A stretch of DNA of 64,000 nt from positions 9,486,001-9,550,000 of the forward strand of contig NC_135157.1 of NCBI RefSeq assembly GCF_050948215.1, given 5' to 3'. The number at the start of each line of letters is the position of its first letter. Positions within the stretch are counted from its first letter, which is position 1. Source of the DNA: Halictus rubicundus. Its lineage: Eukaryota; Arthropoda; Insecta; Hymenoptera; Halictidae. The notes beneath the pieces are model-generated. The model made no database searches, was not told the DNA's origin, and saw nothing but the letters and a program-made list of their open reading frames with translations. A program made the translations under genes and the position numbers. This document shows, one piece after another, positions 45,326 to 56,390 of this stretch.

Positions 45326-46594
45326 AGGAGTGTGGAGTGCACTTCGGGGTTCGATGACTTTCGGATTCAATGAAGAGAAGTACTCGACTCTTGTTCCTGG
45401 CAACGGAACCGAGCCTCGCGGACCTCGCGAACGGTCGTGCTGGCCGGTTCGAGGGGGAAAAAAAGGGCGGAAAGAAGAATCGGGATTAAATTTCACCCCC
45501 CGGCTCTGGTGGCGGGTTTATCGATGAAGACACCCGAGAGCTAATTATCTCTTCGCGCAAGCGGAGCCTTGTAGCGACGGCGATGCGTACGGTATTTTCG
45601 TGAGGACGTGGTCGAGAGCAAATTGACCGAGTTTATGGTTATTTCGGCTCTTCGATGCGGTCACTGAGAATGCATTGTCTGCACACTGCGTTTTAACTTG
45701 AAGCAGTAGTCCGAGGATATATTTGGTATGCATTTTTGTTGCAATCTATTGCAGAAATTGTTTCTGAATTTATTCTGTTCAAATAGTAGTTTCTGAGTTT
45801 ATTAAGTTGAAATAACAGCTAATCTCTGAGCAAATCGGTGAAATTATTGATTCGGGTACAACAGTCTTCTATAAAATTTGTGAGGCATAAATTCAACTAG
45901 CAATAACATTTTTTTTAATAGGCAAATGGACTCTTAACAATTTTGTATATCATTATTGAAATTATAGAAGAACTTCTGATTCGAATCACTTTACTGATAT
46001 CTCTTTTCATTTTTGTTTCAGGTAAGCAAGCAACCAATCATTGGCTTTTTTTTTACGGAGTCTGAAGGTTTCGGTAAAGTATTGTACATTATTAATGCGA
46101 ATCATGCACCGAGTAACTTATTGAGGCTACTAAAAACTGTTTATCCTTAACAGTACCAAAGAGACAAAAATTAAACACAACGCGGCAGGCTTAAATGAAC
46201 ATTACCAACAAAAGTGCTATTATTATTCAAAAAACAGTCTACTGAAAACAGACTTCCAAAAAATTCAAGAACCACGTCGAAGTTTCACCCTGGGTCAAAC
46301 TGACCCACTCACCGCACCACAACCCTAAAATCCTCGGTTCAAGGGTTGACATCGAGTACATATCGACGGTTTCGTGTGTCCCAGCGTTAGAGACGACCAT
46401 GATTCTTCCTCTTTCTTCGTTTTGATCGTCTCGGTGCCCGAGGAACGCGCCGCGGCCCCGCAGATTACGTTCTTTGTCCGTCGGGGCCATTCGGCGCTGG
46501 GCCCGGGCCACGAATTCCGAGAATACACTTCACATCGTCCGAAATTAAGGATATTTATTGGTCTGGCGCTACTAGTGGAATCCGAGAGCGGCTC

Positions 46595-46598
<4 letters not shown>
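45326..46598. other. Non-coding stretch containing the splice-junction candidate
   Basis: 45380-45680 is CpG-rich and 45690-46200 AT-rich, with the candidate at 45994-46027. The hairpin TGGGTCA-AAC-TGACCCA lies at 46291-46307. No exon-like frame is evident on either side. Confidence 0.5.
45994..46027 (+). promoter_or_regulatory. Candidate recursive-splicing (ratchet) site
   Basis: CTGAT at 45994-45998 fits the insect branch-point consensus (CTRAY). It is followed by a pyrimidine-rich tract at 46001-46018, the 3' splice site TTTCAG ending at 46021, and immediately the 5' splice site GTAAGC at 46022-46027. Branch adenine to AG is 24 bases. A 3' site fused to a 5' site defines a zero-length exon, as used in Drosophila to remove very long introns stepwise. 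It is the only site in the window where I found all parts together. Confidence 0.55.

Positions 46599-46645
<47 letters not shown>
46599..46645 (+). repeat. (GA)n microsatellite
   Basis: About 23 uninterrupted GA units. Confidence 0.97.
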
Positions 46646-46647
<2 letters not shown>

Positions 46648-46877
46648 CTCCAACGAAAAAAGAGCGGCGGCGGGGGAGAGAGAAAAGACGCGAGGAATAC
46701 CCTTTCTTTTCTTGCCGATGGTACCCGCGTGCCGGTGACCAAGGTCTTCGTTCTATGGAAATGAAGGAGCCGGGGACGGCGTTCATGAGGCGAGGGAGCC
46801 TGGACAGAGGAGGGACCCGACGATGAAATAAAGAACAGACCTGGCCCCTGGACCGAGTTTCCTGGAAAACAGCTTCC

Positions 46878-46897
46878 TCTTCTTCTTCTTCTTCTTC
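46878..46897 (+). repeat. (TTC)n trinucleotide run
   Basis: Six TTC units plus a partial one. Confidence 0.93.
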
Positions 46898-47225
46898 GTC
46901 TATTCCCCGGCGTAATTATCGCGGTCACGTAGGAGATGTTATTAAGTACGTGTCCATTCAGTCACGCGGCCACCTTCCACGAAAATTAACGATTCCTTGA
47001 TAGCTTTCGACGGTGCTTCAACTGCTCGGTACCAAACCGGAGGGCACAGTACGATTTTGATCCTGAATTCTTTGGATATTTAATGTTGGAACAGAAGGGA
47101 TTAAGCCCTTCCTATTATGGACAGAACTGAGTAATTTCAAGCACAGAATTTGTAAATATGAGATCTTACAAACTTGAGGGGTTCATTAGGAAGTTGAACC
47201 TGAAGAGGTTGGACAAACCTAAGCT
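46898..47225. other. Non-coding stretch
   Basis: Nothing recognisable. Confidence 0.5.
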
Positions 47226-47450
47226 CAAGCTAACGGGTTGAATATTTGAAAATTTCAATATTTGACAATTCCAATCTTTGATAATTTCAATATTTAAAAT
47301 TTTGGGTACGTGGAAATCTAAATACTTGAAAATTTGAATATTTGATAATTTCAATATTTAAAAATTTGAATATTTGAAAATTCGAATATTTAAAAATGTG
47401 AATATTTGTAGATCTAAAAATTCGGAAATTCCAGCATTTTAAGATTCCGA
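47226..47450 (+). repeat. Degenerate AATATTTGAAAATTT array
   Basis: About a dozen variants of (A/T)ATATTTGA(A/T)AATTT(C/G), mostly 14-16 bases apart. The minus strand reads as Asn/Ile/Phe/Lys-rich peptides that merely mirror the repeat. Confidence 0.85.
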
Positions 47451-50400
47451 AATCGAAAGCCTCCAAAGAATTAACCCTGTGCAATCTCAGATTCCTAAAT
47501 CACGAATGTACATTTGACCCAAATTATGCTTCCCCGCAGACTGCTACCGCAATTTTCTCCGCCTGTATATTTATCGTCGACTCGCAATTATCCGCATCGA
47601 GAATGCAACGCACCTTGCAAGGTACCGAAACGCATGATCCCACGATCCCCGACCACTAAACAGCTGAAAGTACCTTGTCCCAGGGTGACAGGAATCGCGG
47701 ATGGTCCCGACTACGTGTGTTTTCCAAGAGAAGACGGAAAGACTGAGAGAGCGTAGAGCGAGGCAAATTGATTTAATCACTTATCCTCGTAGGTGGGCAG
47801 GGACCGTTGGACACCTTTGAGGTGTGACGCGGCTGATGGCGTGTCGCCAAAGTGACACTCGGCTGGGCAGAAGCGTTTTCTAAAAGGCGCCTAATATACC
47901 TAAGGAACGTGTCAAAGGACGAGAATATTACGCGACCGGGGACATCGTTAGCGAAGAAGAGAAGGAATCAAAGCGGAGTGCCATCTAGACTAAGTGGCGG
48001 GCATGGATATTGGCGTCGGGAACGGTTCATTTGACAAGCGGAGAAAGAGGACCAAAGAAGAGTGTTCCTATTATTGACGTCCATTATGCCATCGGTACGC
48101 ATCTTGATCTTTCTCTTTCCATCTCCTCTTCTCTTGGACGACGACGACGACGACGACGACGTGCGTATGGAATTGCGAGGCCCACGCAATCGACCTCGCG
48201 AGGACTTTCAATCAATTTTCTCAACCGGAAGTCAACGAGCAGACGTTCTGGCTCGAGCGCGAATTGTTCGCGTGTCCTCGAACCTGTTCAGGCAGACATG
48301 AAAGAAATTCATAGGTGAATTTCGACACGCCTGGTGTCCTCGTTGGTCGTTTGAGAGGACGGGTTCCTTTTATCTAGACTGATCTATATGCTAACTAAAA
48401 ATTGGCCAGGTTGATTGCGGGGAACAGGAGAGTGAAACGAAAATTTATTTCTTCTTTGAGTAATCCTGGCCCTTAAACTGTAGACGGGGATCATATAAAA
48501 AATATTTGAACGAAGTATTTGTCGACGAAAGATTTTGAAGCACAGCGGCCAGCGGAAAAAGATAATTGTTTCGTCGGTTGTAACAGTGGTGTTCGGGGAA
48601 AATAGCGAAATGTCGCCGTTGGCACGCGGTTCCAAGAACCGAAAGAAAGTTCGAAACAGTGAAAGGAGAGGCTGCAGCGGGGCGCATTCCTTCACGAACT
48701 TTATTTCAACTTCTTGCGCAATAACGCAACGCTTAGGGAATCCAAAAAGAAGTGCCGTAGGATACGAACTTCGGGGATTTGCATGGAAATAATCAATTTT
48801 TCTTTTTCCCTGCATTATTCAACGGCGAGGAGGGAAAAAAATCGCGGCGATTCCGCGGCGACGTGTACAGGTAAAGCGATCGTGACTTGACAATGGAACT
48901 GTTCGAGATCGAGAAACGAACGAGACGACGAATTAACTTTAACACTTCGACGAAAATTCGAGACATTGTATTTCTTGCGGTACAAATATGTAAGTTCGTT
49001 TAAACGGATGACAATCTTCATTCTACTTCGTGTAGAAGCTGTTTGAATAACGCGTGCAGGGATTAACGTGTGCTCTTGAATCAAGAATTGGGTCAAGAAT
49101 CCGTTCCTTGAGACCGTTCAAGATTCTGCGAACATCAGTTCAAGAACAGTATGCTTGAGAATGGGTTTCATAAATCACTGATATCTTCATTGTATGCTTC
49201 GAGAGCGGTGCTGTCGATTTTAAAACTTTCAAGTGATTCTACGAACCACGGTTCAACATCCGACTTCTTATTCACTGTGTTAGATAGACATCGATGTTCT
49301 ACTTTCTATGAAGCAAAATCCTTTCTGGCAAGTGCTCGAATATTGAGTCACTGCAAATATTCCGTCACTTTTACAACTGCTCCTATAAAATCATTTTTCA
49401 CGAAAGGATGTCCGTATACTACGGTCAGCATGTTAGAATTATTAACGGGGGAATTAAATTTGTACGTAGCACCTGTAACTGATGTTTAGAAATTTTACTT
49501 CGCATAAAGATTCGCGGTCTAGTTCTAACGTTTGATGACACGGTGACAGTAACTTATGGCCGGCGCTTCGAAACAATTCAACGAGACGGAGACCTTCGAG
49601 CGAGCCGTCTGCGCCATCGTCCTTCTCGGTGTCGCAATGGCGAAAGAGCCGGGCTCTGTTTTGTAGCTAGAAATAGATAGCCTAGTTAGGTAGTATACGT
49701 TCCCGCTCTATTCCTGGTGCAGGCCAACAGCGTTTTCCCTCCCCGGTGTACTTGCTCGGTTACCTGCGTAGACCCTCTCCTCTTCCTCGTGTCTAGGTCT
49801 CTCGCGTAACTGCGCTACGATTGCCTCACTCGTTCGCGGTCCCTTGTTCCATTATGTACGCCGCCGTTACGCTGTTCTAATTTTTACCCCCTTCCTCCTT
49901 CTCGTTCCCGTTCAATAGAAACGCGGATCAACGCGCTGGAAAAATTCCGGCGAAACTTCCCAATGGATATCCGCCGTTCTTCGATACCATTCTTCTCCAA
50001 TGGATCACTTCTGACTAGGTTGCCCGAATGATCTATCGATCTTGCCGAATTTTCTGTAGAAAAACGGATGCAGCTATTTCCATAAAATTTACTGGATTCT
50101 TTAGAGTATGTATTCAGTAATGTTCAGTAATTTTTGTAGCTAGACATAATGAAAAATGCAGAAGATATGCATCATATTTCGAAGGGATCTTGCGGGGTTG
50201 ATGTTTGCTGTGGTTGCTTCGATCTCCATTATTGCGTTTAGGAATTTTTTCTAGAAAAACGAGTTGATCTTTTTAAATAATAATTACTAGGTCTTATATG
50301 TTTGGCATTTGTTATTAATTTTTGCAACCTAAAATAAAAAAGAATGTGGAGGATACACCTCACGTTTGACAACCCACATTTTCGAAACTGTTCAATGTTG

Positions 50401-51071
50401 AATTAGTTGAGTCACTAGAAAAATTATATTTTTCATAAAAAGTAACAAAATTCCTAACAGCTACGTTCTATCTAAGAGTCCTTTTATCTAACTGTTCCTC
50501 TCTCGATTTCTTTCACGTCCCCACTGCAAACTGATAGCATCGCGAACGAGTAAAGATGTAATCACCGTGCGCAGACCCGAAACTAATTAGAAACGTCTCG
50601 AACTCCTGGGGGCGCATCTGTCGACAATTCGGTGACCGCGTGACACTCGTCCGGGATGCAAATGCGTGGCGAGCGTATGGAACCAGTTCAGCGGAAAATT
50701 CTGAAACACGTAGGAGATTTCCCTCGTGAAATGAATAAGCCCCGGATGCGGCTCCTTGGGATGGTTCCGTTGAACCCGCGGGACGAACACGGGGCCAGCA
50801 GCCGGCTAGACAGAAAGACAGACAGACGGACGGACATTCGCGAATCCATTATAGCCGGTCGAGTTGCCGCGCACCCCAAATCCTAATAAAACCCCGTCCG
50901 TGGGCTCGGGAAGACAAGCGGGAGCCCCTTTTATGCGCCGAAAATCTTTCCCATGGGCGATCGAGAATGCGTGCTTCGCCCCGAGCACGAGAACGGGCCA
51001 ACGGCCGGTCACGGATAACTCATTCGTATTCGTGGTTTGCCTGTTCCAGGGCCGTAACTAGGCCACTCGTT
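47451..51071. other. Non-coding stretch
   Basis: No gene recognised. CATAAAGATTCGCGGTCTAG near 49503 is another copy of the dispersed motif. 47780-48050, 48180-48340 and 50530-51060 are CpG-richer; 50040-50460 is AT-rich. Confidence 0.5.
48137..48160 (+). repeat. (GAC)n trinucleotide run
   Basis: Eight GAC units; reads as poly-Asp, poly-Arg or poly-Thr depending on frame. Confidence 0.95.
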
Positions 51072-51500
51072 CCTTTTATTTTTATCGGGGCACCGCACCC
51101 TCGTTTCGTCGCGCGACGCTTCTCAGGGGTGGCTCTTGAACGGGTGTCTTCAAACCGCTTATCCCTTGATCGTTCATCTTCGCGAATTTTTTGCGACTCA
51201 ACCGGATCGTGTATCTTTATGAAACTTTGTGGGATTGTTTGTGGATGTTTGATCTATGTCTATGATTTTTTGTGTGGCGCTGAGTTTAAAATTATGCAAG
51301 TTTTTCTCATTTTTACTCATGCTCCTCACCCTCGTTCCATCGTAGACTCCTTTTCAAGGGTGGCGTCCACTTTGCGAATTTTTTCCGCCCGAACCGGATC
51401 GTGTACCTTTATTAAACTTTGTGGGCTTGTTCATACATATTTAGGCTACGTACACGAATTTCCGTATGGTGTTCGGTGGAAAATTGTGGAAGTTATTCAT
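51072..51500 (+). repeat. Diverged tandem duplication (~231/192-base period)
   Basis: Copy 1 (about 51072-51300) and copy 2 (about 51303-51495) share CACCCTCGTT (51096 and 51327), GCGAATTTTTT (51182 and 51374) and ACCGGATCGTGTA(T/C)CTTTAT. The offset drops from 231 to 192 because copy 2 lacks 39 bases. A 212-codon plus frame (50967-51605) spans both copies because both offsets are multiples of three. Differences spread about evenly over codon positions, so I do not call it a gene. Confidence 0.85.
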
Positions 51501-52227
51501 CATTTCAAATCACAGGCTCCTTATAAAATCGAAACATCAAGAAGAAAAAACGAAACACCTAGATTAAAATTTGCTTTATCCCCATTAAAAAATTTCTGGG
51601 AGTAGGTACGGCGTCTCTAGAAAGGTGACAGAACGGGTTATTAGGAACCCGTTAAAATTTCAAATGGTCACGGTCGTCCTCTGCGAGATTGGGTGTAAAG
51701 GAGGCGCTAGAGAAAAACGAAAACTTAGGGGGCGCTACTAAAATCGAGTGAAACGAAGAGAGAAACCAGCCGGACAGAGACGGAGGGAAATGTAAATAAT
51801 TCCCGCATACTTTATCAGCGGGCTTAAGCGTCGCGTTGGATCGCCTTAATATTCATGTCTACGAGGCGACTCGATTAATTCATAGAACGTACGAGCAACC
51901 GGGAGAAAATACTCTCGGTCCCGTCGCGGTGTGACAGGCGCGAGAACAAAACATGATCGCGTCGACGACCTAATCTAGAGACGCCAACCGACCGTACCTT
52001 CAACGAAGGGAAGCCCTCCTCTTGCTGGTTGGACGCTTAATTCAAACAGCCCGCTGATAAACAATCCCCTGTCAGTCTTGAGACCAGTATTTTCTGTAAT
52101 TATTGCCTGACGTGTCTTCTTAGAATGTTTTAATTACAATAATCTCGTGTTATTAACGCTTTGTATATTGTTCAGGAATTGTTGGACAATAGGTTCCACG
52201 ATGACACTACCCAATTTTGTTTTATAA
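51501..52227. other. Non-coding stretch
   Basis: Mixed composition, nothing recognisable. Confidence 0.5.
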
Positions 52228-52500
52228 TTAAACACGTTCCCAACCGGCGTCACATATGTGCGACAATCACGATTTTATGTATCATGAGGAGAAAATCAAA
52301 TTCATTTTGTGCATGTCGTTATTTATAATTATACTGCGGATTTTATGCATTTCTAACAAGAATGGATGGGTGCAATCTGAAACATCAGAGAGATTAAATG
52401 AATTTAAATAACATCCATATGTTATTTGGAACTCACTAAAATTATTAAGAGAAGAAAGAGAATGACGAAACAATTTTTATTTTGCATAATGATGACTCAG
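52228..52500 (+). mobile_element. Relic of a TTAA-ended element, related to 4168-4380
   Basis: TTAA at 52228-52231 is followed by ACACGTTCCCAACCGGCG and then a small palindromic hairpin GTCACATATGTGCGAC (52250-52265), the layout seen at 36971. Further in are CTGCGGATTTTATGCATT, AATGGATGGG and CAATTTTTATTTT, in the same order as at 4168-4380. The opposite end is not clear. Confidence 0.45.
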
Positions 52501-52948
52501 GGATACCAAAAGGCCGAGGATCCTTCGAGGACGTCGAACACCTACTAATTTCACAACAAACCGCTCTTCAGAAAATGAATCAGAGTGCCCAGGACACCAG
52601 GGCGGGGCGTCCAAGTGAAAATCGAGACGCAGTAGCATCGGTTAGGTGTTTTTGTTCGGACTGTGCACGCACGCGAACGCACGGAGGGCGTGTGCGTGTC
52701 TGGCTGCTCGGCGTTGTCCCGGTCCTGTGCCCGTCGAGAGCGGTTTCGCGTGTACGCGTGTTGGTTGGCCCGTCTGGCCTCTGACCCTGAGCCTTCCCGG
52801 TAAAAGCCGCAGGTCGCTAAAATGGCACCAGACTTCCTTTGAACCGGTGCAGTGTCGTTGGCCCGCCGCACCGCGCCGAGCCGGTGACAGAAGGTCGCAG
52901 GTGACGAGGATCGTGAAACCAGAACCGGTTGCACCGCCGAGGAACCCG

Positions 52949-52950
<2 letters not shown>
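52501..52950. other. CpG-rich non-coding stretch
   Basis: Overlapping unrecognised frames on both strands; nothing else seen. Confidence 0.45.
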
Positions 52951-52987
<37 letters not shown>

Positions 52988-52999
52988 TTCTCTTTCTCT
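52951..52999 (+). repeat. (CT)n microsatellite
   Basis: About fifteen pure CT units then TCTTTCTC variants. Confidence 0.95.
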
Positions 53000-53460
53000 G
53001 TAGCTCGCCGATCGAGCTGTGTATCAGCTTCCAAGACTTCCTTTTCGGACGGTTCGCGCCAATTTATCGACCGCCCCGGAGTCTTTCATCTTGGCACCAA
53101 CGGTGAACGACGGTGGGAACCGACTCTGCACACCGGTCCACTCTGGGATTAGCGGGACGCGAAGGGCCAAGGGCTGGGATGCATCAGGATTTTTACCGGA
53201 CCCTTGCGGTCCCTGCTTCTTCGGGTCAGACCGCGCTCTTTCAGCAAATCCGTGCTTTTAATCGACTGCAACTATTCGTCGTCTTGGCTTGACTGTCTCG
53301 TAAAAATGTCACCCTTAGGAATCTTTTCTGAAACAATGAATAAAATTCTTTTTTTACACAAATACCTTATTCGAGAGTGCATATATTGTTCTACCTACAG
53401 TAATTTTTTCATCGTGAAATCTGGAAAATTGACCGAGTACCAGTTCGTTTTCCAAAAGCA
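53000..53460. other. Non-coding stretch
   Basis: CpG-rich to about 53270, then AT-rich. The frames here are short and unrecognised. Confidence 0.45.
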
Positions 53461-53791
53461 CGTCAGTCCAAGCTGATTAAGTAGATTAAGCCTCTCAAGA
53501 TCAGACACGTCGATTCTTCCTTGAATTAGAAACAACGAAAATTTTTTTAAATTAAAAATGTCTAAAAATGATTATTGTTGATATTTTAAAAATTATTTAG
53601 CCTCGCTATATCCTTCGTAACAGTGGAAATCTTTGTCCAGAGCAAGGTACGCGTGGAAACGTTTCCAAAGCGTTTATCCAGAACAAAGCCGTGGCCCTGT
53701 CTTCGAAGGCCCGTCAGGCCGAGTTGATTAAGTAGATTCAGCCGTGCGAGCCTGTCGAGATCAGACACATCGATTCTTCCTCGAATTGGAA
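53461..53791 (-). repeat. Direct duplication (53461-53531 and 53712-53791) with coding-like divergence
   Basis: The two ~75-base copies are about 85% alike. Read on minus they give GRIDVSDLERLNLLNQLGLT-type peptides; the 53712 copy has D for E and three extra residues after a 9-base insertion, inside a 97-codon frame at 53586-53876. Of nine substitutions I count in the aligned codons, seven are at third positions, mostly silent. That suggests past selection on a protein, perhaps a duplicated exon fragment with leucine-rich character. No complete gene, splice sites or recognised family support it. Confidence 0.4.
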
Positions 53792-54340
53792 GCCGTGATG
53801 CGTTGCACCCTGGGATCGGCAGCACGACAACACGCGACCCGCCGCGGCTCGCCGTTTCGCTGCGGGCCGTATTCATAGCCCAGAGACCTCGTCATTCACT
53901 TTCATCAATTTCGCCATGAGTTCCCGTCTGACCCAGTCTGGAAGTCAGGGTCGTGGACGGTTCGAGGGGTCCGGCGTTCCTTGTAAAAGGCTTCCTCGGC
54001 CTTCGGATCGGAACTACGGCACCGCCCACCTTCGAGAACGCGGTTTTCGAGAGTCTTTCCGAGAACCGATGCTTCGTGCATCCGCTGGACGCATTATAAG
54101 TACGCTGTGATCGCTTCAAGGACGGTGTTAGATAGCGCCGTTAGCGGTTATGGGACTCCCTACTGTGATCCCTTCAGAAAATTCTCCTTCATTTCATGTT
54201 TCATCGAATTTATTTACCGGATCGTTCACGCGTCGAACGGTCGAGCAGTGATCGCAAATATTCAACAAACTCACAAGCACTTTATGCAATTACACTGGAA
54301 TCGTCAAGATTTTTAAAATTCTACTAATTTTTGCATCGTG
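53792..54340. other. CpG-rich non-coding stretch
   Basis: Unrecognised frames on both strands; nothing else seen. Confidence 0.45.
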
Positions 54341-54620
54341 TCTGAGATGGGTATCTGCAATTTTTAATTTTTCTGTTTCAAAGCTGCAGATTATCTATTT
54401 CTTACTGTTTCGAAGACGAGTATCTGTGATTTCTCACTGTTCTACTGTCTAATAGGAATTGTTAATTTTTCCTCCGTTTAAAACACGAATTTTCTTTTAT
54501 TGTTCTACTGTTTCAAAGATCGGTATTTGCAATTTCCCTCTGTTCTACTGTGTCAATAACGAGCACTTGAAATTCTTAATTTCTCTAGTGTTTCAGAGAT
54601 GAATATTTGCAACGTGAAAC
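54341..54620 (+). repeat. Degenerate ~30-60-base tandem array
   Basis: Repeated variants of TGTTCTACTGTTTCAAAGAT and GAGTATTTGCAATTT in the same order, for example around 54351, 54420, 54527 and 54605, with irregular spacing from indels. Confidence 0.75.
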
Positions 54621-55174
54621 AGCAGGAGAATGAAACAGAAATCGTGAAAATGATCGGATGGAACAGCCACTCAGTGGCTCCTATGTGTTTCAATGAATGC
54701 AAGAATTTAGCATAAAAATCGCAGTCTACGGCGAACAGACGGCGCAGAACAGCTTCGTGGAAAGCATTGGTTCGAGGCTGGTCGGCGTCGCGGCCCTCTA
54801 ATATCGGTCGGGCGTCTTTTTTCGGAAATTGGCGAACGTCGATCGGCCGCTAACGGCTCCGGAAAGTTGGACGGTTTATATTATAGCTGGTGGCTTAATT
54901 CGGCCCCGATCACGGGGGCCGGGCTCGCCTCCTGTCGTCTCGTTCTTTTCTTCTCGCCTCTCCTTTATTTCCCCGTGGAATTTCGGAGCGGCTACTACAA
55001 TGTTGGCCGATATTAAAATTCATCGAATTCCCCGGCACTGTAATTCGACCGGCCGCTAAATAAATTAAGGACGCCGCTTTCATTAGCGGTATAATTTTAT
55101 CGGCGTCGGTATCGGCTACGGGAGACCGAGAACAACTTTTTCACCGCGACACGCTGCTGTTTGCTGGTTGCTGC

Positions 55175-55177
<3 letters not shown>
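54621..55177. other. Non-coding stretch with homeodomain-like AT cores
   Basis: 54840-55130 alternates CGGCC-rich words with TTAATT and TAAATTAA cores, and contains the hairpin GGCCCCGATCACGGGGGCC near 54902. Such texture is common in insect regulatory DNA, but I cannot show conservation. AAAAATCGCAGTCTA near 54715 is a dispersed-motif copy. Confidence 0.4.

Positions 55178-55219
<42 letters not shown>
55178..55219 (+). repeat. (CT)n microsatellite
   Basis: About 21 uninterrupted units. Confidence 0.97.
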
Positions 55220-55223
<4 letters not shown>

Positions 55224-56341
55224 TTTCTCTCTTTCTCTGGGAGCGTGTTTACAAGTAGGATCCACTCGACAGACTTTATTTAGCGCGGGAAAGTAATGGC
55301 AAGAGCCCTGATGAATGGGAAGCTCCTGCTTCAATGAACTGCATCTGTGCGCTATGCATTAGGGCATCGGCACGATTTGCTCTGCAGTCGAGTTCCGGAA
55401 CCATTCGGGAGAATGTTCTTGCCATAAACGATTCGGACATTCTTCCAATTCCATGCAGATGAGGCTGCGCGATTTTTGTTCGATATGTATTGATCGTTTT
55501 TTAAGAATCGCTTGCGGCTATTCGGTTCTCGAATTGCGAATCGATATGCAATTATGGGACTGCGGATCTTTGTATTAGTGGAGAATAAAAATGTTCCGCA
55601 TCGATTCTGAGAAGTTAAATGAAAATTGATTTGTCTCTTAGCGATTCTGATACATTGAAAACAAACCAAATCTTTGATTTTCATAAGCTTTTACTGTTTT
55701 GTATTTCATCCAACCAACTTCGTCATAAATGCGTAGAAATTCGCAGTATAGTAATCACGAAGAGCTCAATGTACGTGGTTCTAATTTTCTCATATCAATT
55801 CATCTTAACCATAAAAGTTTCATTATATTTTCTTTGCATTTAGCTTCTGACTTCGTTTGTACGTTATCTGTCAGTAAATATATTTTCCTTAACCCTTGTA
55901 CGCTCTGTTATTTTTAACGAGTGACGTCTAAAATATCATTTCAATCTTCATGCTCGGCAACATACTGATTGGAACTCACGCTTCTGACTCTTCCATATGG
56001 AGTCCAGATTTTTATGTGAACATGGCATTATCTACTTAATTTGAAGTATAAATATTGTTGCTTTTAGCACGTTGTCAGAAAAACGGTTAAAAAAACATTA
56101 CAGTAAACGTTAACGAAAAACTGCAGTTTAAACGTTCGCAATAATACATTGAAATCAATTATACAACGTTGCAAAGGATGATTCTATCTACATTTTATGT
56201 TTCGCCGTGTTTATCGTCTTATTAAACGTAGAAACGAGTGGCAATCTACTAATTAAAAATTAATGCAGGACCGTCTACGGTTTAATTACGTATATTGCAG
56301 AGTAAACGAAGGAAATTGATGCAAATGTAAACTTTGATGTG
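55220..56341. other. AT-rich non-coding stretch
   Basis: CTGCGGATCTTTGTATTAG near 55560 is a copy of the dispersed motif. TTAACCCTTGTACGCTC near 55890 resembles a TTAA-element end without a partner. Nothing else seen. Confidence 0.5.
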
Positions 56342-56390
56342 CCAATTTGTACAAATTGGAGTGGGGGGGGGGGTGGAGGAGGAGGGAGGT
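56342..56390. other. 18-base perfect palindrome beside an 11-G run
   Basis: CCAATTTGTACAAATTGG at 56342-56359 is its own reverse complement. Three bases later (56363-56373) eleven or so G residues begin, followed by GGAGGAGGAGGG, a G-quadruplex-capable tract. Confidence 0.8.

Noticed and set aside
50967..51605. 212-codon plus frame with an internal duplication
   Set aside because: Differences between the duplicated halves are spread about evenly over codon positions, the sign of non-coding evolution.
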